Shown here piece by piece: positions 1 to 7,783 of a stretch of 64,000 bases of DNA (position 1 is its first letter; every line of letters starts with the position of its first letter). This DNA is from Mycobacterium sp. NAZ190054 (GTDB lineage: Bacteria; Actinomycetota; Actinomycetes; Mycobacteriales; Mycobacteriaceae). Below the pieces are notes generated by a model. The model did not search any database. It was not told the DNA's origin and worked only from the letters and a program-made list of their open reading frames with translations. Made by a program: the position numbers and the translations under genes. The DNA is taken from NCBI RefSeq assembly GCF_001545925.1, contig NZ_LMVQ01000001.1, forward strand, positions 1 through 64,000, written 5' to 3'.

Positions 1-1
1 G

Positions 2-214
2 ACCTATCAGAACGCGATGCGCTGGTATCACTGGGACCCGTTCACCCACATCCCCAAAGACCAGGCCACCGTCGGCGCCCTGCGCAAAGCCGCCGAAGGA
101 CACGACGTCTCCATCCAAGCCCTCTCGCACCACAAGGCGGGGGAACGGGGCGGTGGTGCAGGGCATTTCGACGCGCTGAAGGCCGCCGCACGCGGTAACT
201 CCGGCTCCGACTAG
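2..214 (+). CDS. amidohydrolase family protein, 3' end only
   Basis: Only the last 70 codons are present; the reading frame is open from the left edge of the window, so the gene starts outside it. The segment starts TYQNAMRWYHWDPF and continues with HIPK, which resembles the C-terminal end of TIM-barrel amidohydrolase-2 family proteins common in mycobacteria (an ENALRWYxFDPF-like stretch). None of the metal ligands can be seen in this fragment, so the enzyme class is inferred from the tail alone. The gene converges with the P450 gene, and a long hairpin lies between them. Confidence 0.6.
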   Translation, partial: TYQNAMRWYHWDPFTHIPKDQATVGALRKAAEGHDVSIQALSHHKAGERGGGAGHFDALKAAARGNSGSD

Positions 215-229
215 CGGCCAGCCCCCCTT

Positions 230-292
230 CGCCGAAATTGCATTCCAGCAGGGGCCCACTCGAACTTTCTCTGCTGGAATGCCATTTCGGCG
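230..292. terminator. 22-bp inverted repeat between convergent genes
   Basis: The left arm (230-251) and right arm (271-292) match at 21 of 22 positions around a 19-nt loop. The arms contain GCATTCCAGCAG and its complement. The element lies 16 nt after the amidohydrolase stop and 13 nt after the P450 stop, so it can act as a bidirectional terminator. No T-run follows, which is common in mycobacteria. It could also be a dispersed intergenic palindrome, but only one copy is in this window. Confidence 0.65.
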
Positions 293-304
293 GGTAGTCG
301 GAGG

Positions 305-1543
305 TCAGCGTGTCAGCGTGTACCGGATCGGCAGGTGCTTGAGCCCGCCGACGAAAACCGTCGCGATGTGCTCGGGCCTGCCGGCCAGTTCGACCGATTC
401 CAGCCGGGGCAGAAGCTCGGCGAAGAAGCTGTTGATCTCCATGCGCGCCAGCGCCGCGCCCAGGCAGAAGTGGACGCCGTACCCGAACGCGACGTGCTTG
501 TTCGGATCCCGTCCGACGTCGAACCGGAACGGGTCGGTGAACACGTCCTCGTCGCGGTTGCCGGACGGGTAGGACAACAGCACCGACTCCCCCGCCGCGA
601 TCGGCACGCCGCGAACGACGGTGTCCTGCTGGGCCGTTCGCATGAACTCTTTGACCGGGGTGACCCAGCGGATCATCTCCTCGACCGCCAACGGCAACAG
701 CTCGGGATTCTGCTGCAGCCGCTGCAACTGGCCGGGGTTCTCGATCAGCGCCTGCAGGCCTCCCGAGATTGTCGCGCTGGTGGTGTCGTGTCCGGCGGTG
801 GCCACGATCAGGTAGTAGGACACCGTGTCGATGTCCGACAGCGGTTCACCGTCGATGCGGGCGTTGGCGATCGCCGAGGCCAGATCCTCGGTGGGCTGGG
901 CCCGCCGCGCCGCGGTGATCTCGTTGAAGTAGTTGAACATGTCGAACAGCGCCAGCCCGCGTTCCTCCATCGAGGCACCGCGCTGCAGTTCGGCGTCGTC
1001 GTTGCCGAACAGCTCCTGGGTGTAGGTCAGCATGCGCCCGAAGTCGGATTCGGGGATGCCGAGCAGCGACATGATGACGTACAGCGGGAAGTTCACGGCG
1101 ACCTCCTGCACGAAGTCGCATTCGCCGCCGCGGTCGTACATCTGGTCGACGAAGATCTTCGCCAGCTCGTCGACGCGAACCTTCAACGCCCGCATCGCCT
1201 TCGGCCGGAACCAGTCGGCGCCGATCGCCCTGACCTTGCGGTGCTGCGGATCGTCGAGGTGGATCAGGGTGCTGATGCCCATCGACTCGTGCTGGGCGTC
1301 GCCTTCTGCCGTCGTGAGCACCGGTCGCGGCGAGTTGGTGAACACGGTGTTGTCGCGCTCGATGGCCATGATGTCGGCATGTTTGGTGATCGCCCAGAAC
1401 GGGTTGTAGCCGGGGGCCTCCACCCACGACACCGGTGCGTTGGCGCGCAGGTGGGTCATCGCCGCATGCAGCCGCGCCTCGTCGGCGTAGGCGCTGGGGT
1501 CGGCGAAGACCCCGGCTGCTTCGTCGGCGATTCGAACGCTCAT
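305..1543 (-). CDS. cytochrome P450
   Basis: A soluble bacterial class I P450 of 412 residues, the usual length. Visible motifs are the I-helix oxygen-binding stretch AGHDTT (about 250-255), the K-helix E289-x-x-R292, and the heme-binding loop FGYGVHFCLG with the axial Cys at about 360. It should hydroxylate a hydrophobic substrate using electrons from a ferredoxin, but no ferredoxin gene is adjacent. The ATG at 1543 was chosen because AAGGAG lies a few bases upstream; the longer open frame would run into the preceding gene. It sits 13 nt downstream of an LLM oxidoreductase on the same strand and is probably cotranscribed with it. I could not assign a CYP family. Confidence 0.93.
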   Translation of the reverse strand: MSVRIADEAAGVFADPSAYADEARLHAAMTHLRANAPVSWVEAPGYNPFWAITKHADIMAIERDNTVFTNSPRPVLTTAEGDAQHESMGISTLIHLDDPQHRKVRAIGADWFRPKAMRALKVRVDELAKIFVDQMYDRGGECDFVQEVAVNFPLYVIMSLLGIPESDFGRMLTYTQELFGNDDAELQRGASMEERGLALFDMFNYFNEITAARRAQPTEDLASAIANARIDGEPLSDIDTVSYYLIVATAGHDTTSATISGGLQALIENPGQLQRLQQNPELLPLAVEEMIRWVTPVKEFMRTAQQDTVVRGVPIAAGESVLLSYPSGNRDEDVFTDPFRFDVGRDPNKHVAFGYGVHFCLGAALARMEINSFFAELLPRLESVELAGRPEHIATVFVGGLKHLPIRYTLTR

Positions 1544-1556
1544 CACATCTCCTTCG

Positions 1557-2588
1557 TCATGCGCCGTTGCGCAAATCGGTGACCAGGTCGACCACCGTCG
1601 CCTCGTCGATGGCGGGCGGAAAGCCGACCAGCACACGGTCGATCAGGCCGTCGCACCGTTTCCGGATCTTGTCCGCCACGTCGTCGACCAGCGCGACGAC
1701 CGCGAACTCCTCGAGGATGGTGTCGTCGACGAGCGATCCCATCGTGTCCCAGTCGCCCTGCCGGGAGAGCCGGTGCATCTCGGTCTGCAGATCGCCCCAG
1801 CCGTGCAGTTCCAGCACGCTGCGGTAGGCCGGGGTGGAGGCGTAGAACGCAATCTGCTTGCGGACTGCGACCGCGGCGGCGGCCAGCTGCCTTTCGTCGT
1901 GGCCGGTGACGACGAACAACGGGCTGGCGACCTCGATGTCACCGCGCTCGCGGCCCGCCCGCTCGAGGCCCCGCGCCAACGTCGGGATCGTCACCTCGCG
2001 GACGTAGCGCTGCGTCGAGAACGCATGCGCGAGAATGCCGTCGGCGACTTCCCCGCACATCTCGGTCATCCGGTTCCCGACCGCGGCGACGAACACCTTG
2101 GGGTCACCGTGCGGCTGCCGCGGCGGGACGAACATCGGCGTCATCAGCTTGTGGGTGTAGAACTCGCCGTCGAAGTCCAGGCGGGCGCCGTCTCCCCAGC
2201 ACGCCCAGATCGCGCGCAGCGCCAGCACGAACTCCTTCATCCGGGCCACCGGCCTGCCCCACGGCATGCTGAACCGCTTCTCGATGTGCGGCTGGATCTG
2301 CGATCCCAGGCCCAGGATGAACCGGCCGTACGAGTAGTCCTGCAGGTCCCAACCGACCTGGGCCACCGTCATCGGGTTCCGCGCGAACGCCACCGCGATG
2401 CTGGTGCCGAGTTCGATGGTGTGGGTGTGTTCGGCCGCCAACGTCAGCGGCAGGAACGGGTCATGGTTGATCTCGGCCGTCCAGCAACCGTCGTAGCCCC
2501 GCCGTTCCAGGGTTCTCGCCGCGGCGGGAACGTGGGACAGTTGACTGACGACGGCCGCGTCCACCTTCAGGCCGCCTCCAGCACCCAT
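1557..2588 (-). CDS. LLM-class F420-dependent oxidoreductase (MSMEG_2256-like)
   Basis: A luciferase-like TIM-barrel oxidoreductase of 343 residues. It has typical family segments: RRGYDGCWTAE near the N-terminus, the stretch LGTSIAVAFARNPM, and GRFILGLGSQIQPHIEKRF. From memory it fits the TIGRFAM group named after MSMEG_2256, a mycobacterial F420-dependent family of unknown substrate. The start MGAGGGLKV at 2588 is preferred over the in-frame codon eight residues earlier because family members begin near there. It is divergent from the carboxyltransferase gene and upstream of the P450 in the same direction. Confidence 0.85.
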   Translation of the reverse strand: MGAGGGLKVDAAVVSQLSHVPAAARTLERRGYDGCWTAEINHDPFLPLTLAAEHTHTIELGTSIAVAFARNPMTVAQVGWDLQDYSYGRFILGLGSQIQPHIEKRFSMPWGRPVARMKEFVLALRAIWACWGDGARLDFDGEFYTHKLMTPMFVPPRQPHGDPKVFVAAVGNRMTEMCGEVADGILAHAFSTQRYVREVTIPTLARGLERAGRERGDIEVASPLFVVTGHDERQLAAAAVAVRKQIAFYASTPAYRSVLELHGWGDLQTEMHRLSRQGDWDTMGSLVDDTILEEFAVVALVDDVADKIRKRCDGLIDRVLVGFPPAIDEATVVDLVTDLRNGA

Positions 2589-2662
2589 GCTGCACGAAGC
2601 TACAGTAAGCAATTCAGTAAGGTCAACGTTGCGAACCGCGTGCCGAGGACAGGAGTCTGCGG
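2589..2662. promoter_or_regulatory. divergent promoter region with TACAGTA repeats
   Basis: The 74-bp spacer between divergent starts contains TACAGTAAG (2601-2609) and a second TCAGTAAGG 12 bp further. TACAGT fits the loose mycobacterial SigA -10 pattern TANNNT on the plus strand, and its complement TACTGT fits on the minus strand, so one site may serve both directions. TACAGT also occurs upstream of the genes starting at 10613 and 12325. Confidence 0.35.
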
Positions 2663-4159
2663 ATGGCCAGTGCCAGGGATTGGCAGGACACCCTCGACGA
2701 GCTGATGCGCCGGCGGGAGCACTCCAGGTCCATGGGCGGCGACGAACGCCTCGCCAAGCATCACGGCAAGGGCAAACTCGACGCGCGCGGCCGGATCGAC
2801 CGCCTGTTGGACAAGGGCTCGTTCCGCGAATTCGGCACCCTGGTGGGCGGGGACATCGCGGCCGACGGCATCGTCACCGGTTCCGGTCTGGTCGACGGCC
2901 GGCCGGTGCTGGTCGGCGCGGAGGACTTCACCACGCTGGCCGGCAGCATCGGGCCCGGCGGCAACGCGAAGCGCTACCGCCTCGCCGAGCTGGCGCTGCG
3001 CGACCGCGTTCCGCTGGTGATGCTGCTGGAGGGCGCAGGGTTCCGGCCCAGCGGTGAGCACTACGGGCGCACCCCGACCGATCTGCTGGCCCAGGCGCAG
3101 TGCTCGGGCAAGGTGCCCACGGTCAGCGGGCTGTTCGGTCCGTCGGCCGGGCACGGCGCACTGGTGGCACCGGTATGCGACTGGACGATCATGACCACGC
3201 AGGGCGCCATCTTCACCGCGGGTCCGCCGGTGGTGAAAGAGTCCACCGGCGAGGAGATTTCGAAAGAGGATCTGGGCGGGCCGTCGGTGGCGTTGGCCAG
3301 CGGGGTGATCCACAACCTCGGGGACGACGACGTCGCCGTGCTCGACGACATCCGCCGCTATCTGTCGTACTTCCCGTCCAGCGCGTGGTCGTACCCGGCG
3401 TCGCTCCCGGCCGGTGCCGCCACGGCGCGGCGGTCCACACCGGAGCTGCTGGACATCGTGCCGCGCGGCAACCGGCGGGTGTACGACATGCGTGCGGTGC
3501 TCGACGTCGTCCTCGACGACACCGACTGGTTCGAGGTGCAGCCGAAGTTCGGGCCTGCGATGATCACGGCGCTGGCCCACCTGGGAGGCCACCCGGTGGC
3601 GGTAGTGGCCAATCAGCCCAAAGTGCTGGCCGGCTCGATCGACGCCGACGCCGCCGACAAGGCAGCGCACTTCATCATGGTCGCCGACGCGTTCCACCTG
3701 CCGATCGTGTTCCTGGCCGACAACCCGGGGATGCTGCCCGGCAGCCGCTCGGAGAAGACCGGAGTGCTGCGCAGCGGTGCCCGCATGTTCGCCGCCCAGA
3801 CCGCCGCGACCACACTGAAACTGCATGTGACCTTGCGCAAGGCGTACGGATTCGGCTCGATGGTGATGTCGCTGCTGGGTTTCGACAACCAGAGCGCGAC
3901 GTTCGCCTACCCGGGCGCGACCATGGGGGCGATGAGCGCGGCGGCGCTGAGCCGGGCCTCGCACGCCACCGAGGACGTCGAAGCCAAACTGCGCCAGGCC
4001 GAGGTGGATGCGTCGTTCCGCTCGGCGGGACACCTCGGGTTCGACGACCTGATCCATCCCGAGGAGACCCGGGATGTGCTGCTCGATGCGCTTGAGCGCG
4101 GCCTCCACAGCCGCCAGGCCGCTGCGCAACCGGTGACCCGTACGGTGATCACCCCCTGA
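2663..4159 (+). CDS. acyl-CoA carboxylase carboxyltransferase subunit
   Basis: A biotin-dependent acyl-CoA carboxylase beta (carboxyltransferase) subunit of 498 residues with two crotonase-like halves. Family hallmarks include KGKLDARGRIDRLLDKGSFREFG at the N-terminus, GxxRPSGEHYGR, GPSAGHGALVAP, a central acyl-CoA binding segment, and the second-half stretch FLADNPGMLPG followed by AYGFGSMVMSLLG. No biotin carboxylase alpha subunit lies in the window, so it must pair with one elsewhere. Its neighbours point to catabolism of an unusual acid rather than bulk malonyl-CoA supply. A purine-rich AGGAG sits upstream of the ATG. Confidence 0.9.
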   Translation: MASARDWQDTLDELMRRREHSRSMGGDERLAKHHGKGKLDARGRIDRLLDKGSFREFGTLVGGDIAADGIVTGSGLVDGRPVLVGAEDFTTLAGSIGPGGNAKRYRLAELALRDRVPLVMLLEGAGFRPSGEHYGRTPTDLLAQAQCSGKVPTVSGLFGPSAGHGALVAPVCDWTIMTTQGAIFTAGPPVVKESTGEEISKEDLGGPSVALASGVIHNLGDDDVAVLDDIRRYLSYFPSSAWSYPASLPAGAATARRSTPELLDIVPRGNRRVYDMRAVLDVVLDDTDWFEVQPKFGPAMITALAHLGGHPVAVVANQPKVLAGSIDADAADKAAHFIMVADAFHLPIVFLADNPGMLPGSRSEKTGVLRSGARMFAAQTAATTLKLHVTLRKAYGFGSMVMSLLGFDNQSATFAYPGATMGAMSAAALSRASHATEDVEAKLRQAEVDASFRSAGHLGFDDLIHPEETRDVLLDALERGLHSRQAAAQPVTRTVITP

Positions 4160-4173
4160 CCCGGTGGCGATTT

Positions 4174-4212
4174 GGGCGTACTTTGTCAACGCCTGGTTGA
4201 CCAACTACGCCC
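4174..4212. repeat. hairpin copy 1 (GTTGACCAACTACGCCC), convergent terminator
   Basis: The arms GGGCGTACTTTGTCAAC (4174-4190) and GTTGACCAACTACGCCC (4196-4212) pair at 15 of 17 positions around a 5-nt loop. The element separates the convergent carboxyltransferase and DUF559 genes; the DUF559 stop codon (4205-4207) lies inside the right arm. A second copy at 5113-5149 lies at the other end of the DUF559 gene. Confidence 0.75.
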
Positions 4213-5062
4213 GAATCGCGGCGCGGATCGTGGCGATGACCCGTTGGGGATACTCGGTGAGATCCAGCCAGGTGAAGCGCAGCACCTGCCAGCCCTTCAA
4301 CGCGATGGCGTTCTGTCGTGTGCGGTCACTGTGGAAGGTCTCCTGGTCGACGTGGAAAGCCCAGCCGTCCACTTCGATCACCACCCGCGCATCGCGGAAG
4401 AGCACATCGACGACATAGTTCCCCAGCCGTGCATTACTGCGCCATCCACTGATGTCGGCCGCCCGCAACAGTTTCAGCAGGATCCGCTCGCCTTCCGAGC
4501 GCGCACCGTCAGCGGCGGCCTGCAGCAGAATACGTGCGGCCGGCGAACCGTGACGCCCCTTGTTCCGCAGATGCGCACTCCACAGCTGCGGCAGTGTCGA
4601 GTCACCCTGCAGCGCTCGATCCATGAGCCCGCGGTTGCCGCGGCCACGCACCGCCGCCTCGATCGCCGTCAGGGGCAGAGCCGTCACCTGCAGTCCCCTG
4701 CACTCGACCACGTCGGTCGGTGCGAGATCGCGCCGGCGCAGGCGCGCACCGGTGCGCTGACGCCCGCTGCTGCTGCGGGGCACCGTCACCTCGACGTCGT
4801 CGGGCGCGAAGCGGGTCAGCCCATGCCACCACGCCGCGGCCAGTCCACTGGCCGCAGCCCGCTCGCCGAAGGACCACACCGCGGACCGGACACGCGCCGC
4901 GTCGGTGAACGGGCGGTCGTCGACGAAGTAGACACCACGCGCGCACCGGCGCCACGCCCCGGCCTGCACCCGCTGGTGCACCGACTGCCTGCTCAGGCCT
5001 GCCCGGTTGGCCTGCGCCAGCGTGATCACCCCGTCGTGGGAACGAAGCAATTCGTTGAGCAC
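4205..5062 (-). CDS. AbiEi-like winged-helix / DUF559 nuclease-fold protein
   Basis: A 285-residue protein. Its first 60 residues (LLRSHDGVITLAQANRAGL, then VHQRVQAGAWRRCARGVYF) resemble the N-terminal winged-helix of AbiEi-type antitoxin domains. Its last 100 residues resemble DUF559, a Vsr/PD-(D/E)xK-like fold, with VIEVDGWAFHVD as the likely catalytic strand and VLRFTWLDLTEYPQRVI near the end. Such proteins are common and often orphan in mycobacteria; function is unknown and defence or DNA processing is a guess. No toxin partner is adjacent. The start is GTG. The gene interrupts a metabolic gene neighbourhood and is bracketed by two copies of one hairpin. Confidence 0.85.
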   Translation of the reverse strand: MLNELLRSHDGVITLAQANRAGLSRQSVHQRVQAGAWRRCARGVYFVDDRPFTDAARVRSAVWSFGERAAASGLAAAWWHGLTRFAPDDVEVTVPRSSSGRQRTGARLRRRDLAPTDVVECRGLQVTALPLTAIEAAVRGRGNRGLMDRALQGDSTLPQLWSAHLRNKGRHGSPAARILLQAAADGARSEGERILLKLLRAADISGWRSNARLGNYVVDVLFRDARVVIEVDGWAFHVDQETFHSDRTRQNAIALKGWQVLRFTWLDLTEYPQRVIATIRAAIRA

Positions 5063-5112
5063 ACCGGATCAGACGCACCAGGGCGGCGGCGGGTTCCGTT
5101 CCCCGCGATCTC

Positions 5113-5149
5113 GGCGTAGTTCGTCAATCAGGCGTTGACCAACTACGCC
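5113..5149. repeat. hairpin copy 2 (GTTGACCAACTACGCCC)
   Basis: The arms GGCGTAGTTCGTCAA (5113-5127) and TTGACCAACTACGCC (5135-5149) pair at 14 of 15 positions. The right arm and its flank repeat copy 1 (GTTGACCAACTACGCCC followed by A/G then AATC). It lies just past the stop of the LLM gene at 5154 and upstream of the DUF559 start, so it probably terminates the LLM operon. Confidence 0.75.
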
Positions 5150-5153
5150 CAAA

Positions 5154-6197
5154 TCACAGGGAAGCGCGGTAGGCGGCGACGATCGGCTCGAGTTCGTCGG
5201 GTGTGGCGCCGTGCATGATCACCGCGTCGGCGCCGTAGTCGAATTCCTTGCGCACCCGGTCCACACACTGTTGGGGCGATCCGGTCGCGGACGGCTCCAG
5301 CCATTCGTCCGGGATCAGCGTCGCGATGTGTTCGATCTGCTCGGTGGTGGCCTTGTGGTCGATGCCGCCGCCGACCGACTGCACCACCTTGTCGTCCCGG
5401 AAGCGCTGCAGCACAGCGGGATCCCAGCCGTTGGTGTTCACCAGCAGATCGCCGTAACCCTGCAGGTAGGTGGCCAGCCGGGCGACGGTCTTCTTCAGCC
5501 GCAGCTCCTCGGGCAGGTGGTCGCCGACGGTCGCGAAGCACGACCACACCCGCACCGAGGCCGGGTCACGACCGGCCTGTTCGGCGGCGTCCTTGACGGT
5601 CTTGACCGCGCGCTGCAGCGTCTCGGGGGTGAAATAGGTGTGCAGGATGACGTCGTCGAACTCGCGGCCGCCCAATGCCAGCGTCTGCGGACCGAACGCG
5701 ACGATCGCCAGCCGGATGTCCTCGCGGAAGTCGGGGTCCAGGAACAGCACCGGGTACTTGCCCAGGGGTCCGTCATGGTTGAAGATCAGCTCGCCGCGCC
5801 ACAGCCTGCGCATCACCTGCGCGAAATCCTCCATCTGGGCGGTGGTCACCGTCGGTATCCCGAACGCGTTGTAGATCGCGCCGATACCGCGGCCGATCCC
5901 GAGGGTGAACCGCCCTCCGGAGAGCCGGTGCATGGTGGTGGCCCACGACCCGGTGATCAGCGGATGACGCGTGTTGTGGTTGGTGGCCGCCGTGGCGATC
6001 TGCATCCGGCCGGTCACCGCCAGCGCCGCACCGGTCAGCGACGACGCCTCCTTGACGTTCCACCGCTCGGAGATGAACCCGGTTCCGAAGCCCAGTTCCT
6101 CGCCGCGGCGGGCCTCGTCCACCAGCGTGGCGGGACCCTCGCCGCCGGCCCCGGCCAGCAGGTAGTAGCCCAGCTCATCCAGCGTCGCTTCCGTCAC
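5154..6197 (-). CDS. LLM-class F420-dependent oxidoreductase (MSMEG_2249-like)
   Basis: A luciferase-like TIM-barrel oxidoreductase of 347 residues. Recognisable segments are ELGFGTGFISERWNVKE, TAATNHNTRHPLITGSWATT, RLSGGRFTLGIGRGIG, and GSPQQCVDRVRKEFDYGADAVIMHG near the end. From memory it matches the TIGRFAM group named for MSMEG_2249. The start is the GTG at 6197, whose GTGA overlaps the TGA of the upstream SnoaL-like gene; the longer frame would run into that gene. This implies translational coupling in a three-gene operon with the SnoaL-like protein and the APH-fold kinase. The substrate is unknown. Confidence 0.85.
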   Translation of the reverse strand: MTEATLDELGYYLLAGAGGEGPATLVDEARRGEELGFGTGFISERWNVKEASSLTGAALAVTGRMQIATAATNHNTRHPLITGSWATTMHRLSGGRFTLGIGRGIGAIYNAFGIPTVTTAQMEDFAQVMRRLWRGELIFNHDGPLGKYPVLFLDPDFREDIRLAIVAFGPQTLALGGREFDDVILHTYFTPETLQRAVKTVKDAAEQAGRDPASVRVWSCFATVGDHLPEELRLKKTVARLATYLQGYGDLLVNTNGWDPAVLQRFRDDKVVQSVGGGIDHKATTEQIEHIATLIPDEWLEPSATGSPQQCVDRVRKEFDYGADAVIMHGATPDELEPIVAAYRASL

Positions 6198-6568
6198 GCC
6201 CAAACTCCTTGCTTGTAGCCGCAATTCCAGACCTCGGTGATCCTGCCACCGACCACGCGGAAGATCTCCATACTGCTGATCGTCGTCTCGGTGCCGTCCT
6301 TGAGCTTCATCGGCGACTGGTACACGATCGCCACATGTTCGCCGTCGTCGCCGGCGACCACCAGGTTGAGATCGAAGCGGATGGTCTCGAACATCTCCCA
6401 GTGGTCCACGATGCGGGCCACCGCCTGCTCGTGGGTCAGCGTGGTCGACTCCCCCACCTCGTGCCGGATCACCGTCTCGCCCATCAGTTCCCGGGCGAGT
6501 GCGAAGTCGCGTTGATTCCAGACGACGAGGTTGTACTGCTCGACCACCTCACGCGCCGTCCGTGTCAC
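6194..6568 (-). CDS. SnoaL-like (NTF2-fold) protein
   Basis: A 124-residue protein of the SnoaL/NTF2 cone fold: TAREVVEQYNLVVWNQRDFALARELMGETVIRHEVG, then a middle segment IRFDLNLVVAGDDGEHVAI and the C-terminal IFRVVGGRITEVWNCGY. Such domains serve as small isomerases, hydrolases or ligand-binding proteins; the active-site residues here do not identify a reaction. The real start is GTG at 6568, which overlaps the TGA of the APH-fold gene as GTGA. The longer frame upstream of that is out-of-phase kinase sequence. Confidence 0.8.
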   Translation of the reverse strand: MTRTAREVVEQYNLVVWNQRDFALARELMGETVIRHEVGESTTLTHEQAVARIVDHWEMFETIRFDLNLVVAGDDGEHVAIVYQSPMKLKDGTETTISSMEIFRVVGGRITEVWNCGYKQGVWA

Positions 6569-7668
6569 GCGAACACCTCCGCCGCGTCGATGTCGTCCGC
6601 GGTGGCGATCGCACGCGTGGTGAGTTCCAGGCACAGCGCCCTGGAGCGTTCGGGCAGCGTGTCCCAGCCGATCAGTGTGATGACCGGAAGCACCATCAGA
6701 TAGGCCACCGCGAACCGGTAGTGCCGCCACGCGGCGTCGAATCCGTACGGCGCCGGCCCGTGGTCCCGCAGCATCCCGAGGTACTCCCGCACCAGGGATT
6801 CGTCGTGGCCCCGGCGGATGCCGGTCGGCAGACCCTGGCTCACCAGGTAGCCGATGTCCGCGGCGCCGCACCCGACCGAGGCGAACTGGAAGTCGACGAT
6901 TTTGAGCCGGTCACCGTCGAAGAACATGTTGTCGGCCCTGATGTCACCGTGCAGCAGCATCGAATGCTCGGTCAGCGCCGACAGCGCCTGCGGCGCCATC
7001 TCTGCGAACCGCTCGGCGAACCTTGCCACGCGACGCGGCACGGCGGCGCCGGACCTGTCCCGGTAGACCTGCCAGCCCGCCCCGAAGGCCGGTACCAGCA
7101 GATCACGTACGACAGGTGTGGAAAGACTCGGAAAGCCCTGCAGCGCAGCGGCATTGGCAGGGTCGACCGACCACGCGTGCAGGGCCGCCAGATTCGCCAC
7201 GGCCAGCCGGGCGCGGTCTATCGACAAGCCGGCGAGATGGTCGGCGTTGTCCCAGTCCCGCAGATCCTCGAGGAGAAGCACGAAATCGACGGAGTCCTCG
7301 GCCATCCGTGCGGCGTAGACCCGCGGGGTGTCGATCGGAGCGCGGGTGGCCACGTCCCGGTAGAACCGGAGCTCGCGCCGGTAGCCGTCCAGCAGCTCCA
7401 TCGCACCACGCGCCTCGGATTCGGCGGGCAGTTTGGCGATCAGCGTGGCAGGCACGTCGCCGGTCCCGGTGAGGTGCAGGCGGTAGAGCAGCGACGAGAA
7501 CCCGGAGTCCTCGGCGATCCGTTCGGCGCGGACGTCGGAGACGGTGCTCGTTCCGGACAGTGCGGCATCGGTGCGCAACACCTCGGTGAGCCATTGCGGC
7601 GTCAATGCGGTGACATCACCCGGCACCGGCGTCGAATCGCGTGCGTCGGTCATCCCACCCGAAGTCAT
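6565..7668 (-). CDS. APH-fold phosphotransferase family protein
   Basis: A 367-residue member of the aminoglycoside phosphotransferase/choline kinase-like superfamily. The catalytic loop LLHGDIRADNMFF has the Asp and Asn of the Brenner-type motif, followed by the metal-binding KIVDFQFASVG. TLIAKLPAE near residue 90 carries the likely ATP-binding Lys, and VDFVLLLEDL is the hinge. Relatives in actinobacteria occur beside catabolic genes and may phosphorylate hydroxylated small molecules; the antibiotic-resistance label would be misleading. GGGAGGT stands at good spacing before the ATG. It is the first gene of an operon with the SnoaL-like and LLM genes. Confidence 0.85.
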   Translation of the reverse strand: MTSGGMTDARDSTPVPGDVTALTPQWLTEVLRTDAALSGTSTVSDVRAERIAEDSGFSSLLYRLHLTGTGDVPATLIAKLPAESEARGAMELLDGYRRELRFYRDVATRAPIDTPRVYAARMAEDSVDFVLLLEDLRDWDNADHLAGLSIDRARLAVANLAALHAWSVDPANAAALQGFPSLSTPVVRDLLVPAFGAGWQVYRDRSGAAVPRRVARFAERFAEMAPQALSALTEHSMLLHGDIRADNMFFDGDRLKIVDFQFASVGCGAADIGYLVSQGLPTGIRRGHDESLVREYLGMLRDHGPAPYGFDAAWRHYRFAVAYLMVLPVITLIGWDTLPERSRALCLELTTRAIATADDIDAAEVFA

Positions 7669-7783
7669 CGGTGACCTCCCACATTTATTTGACGCTGCGC
7701 AACTAAGTTAGAGGCGCGGTGTTTAACATGCAAGAGTGCCGCGAGTACGGCGCACGATGAACCGGCCCCAGGCTCAACCGATT

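Noticed and set aside
335-1582. Long open frame (415 codons) opposite the P450 gene
   Set aside because: It is a GC-skew shadow of the minus-strand P450, with Arg/Val/Asp-rich low-information sequence and no family motif.
2600-4204. 534-codon frame opposite the carboxyltransferase
   Set aside because: The plus-strand protein has clear carboxyltransferase motifs; the opposite frame is His/Arg/Gly-rich without a recognisable domain.
6565-7668. Aminoglycoside resistance gene
   Set aside because: The fold is APH-like, but the family is broad and the operon partners are catabolic; resistance is not supported.
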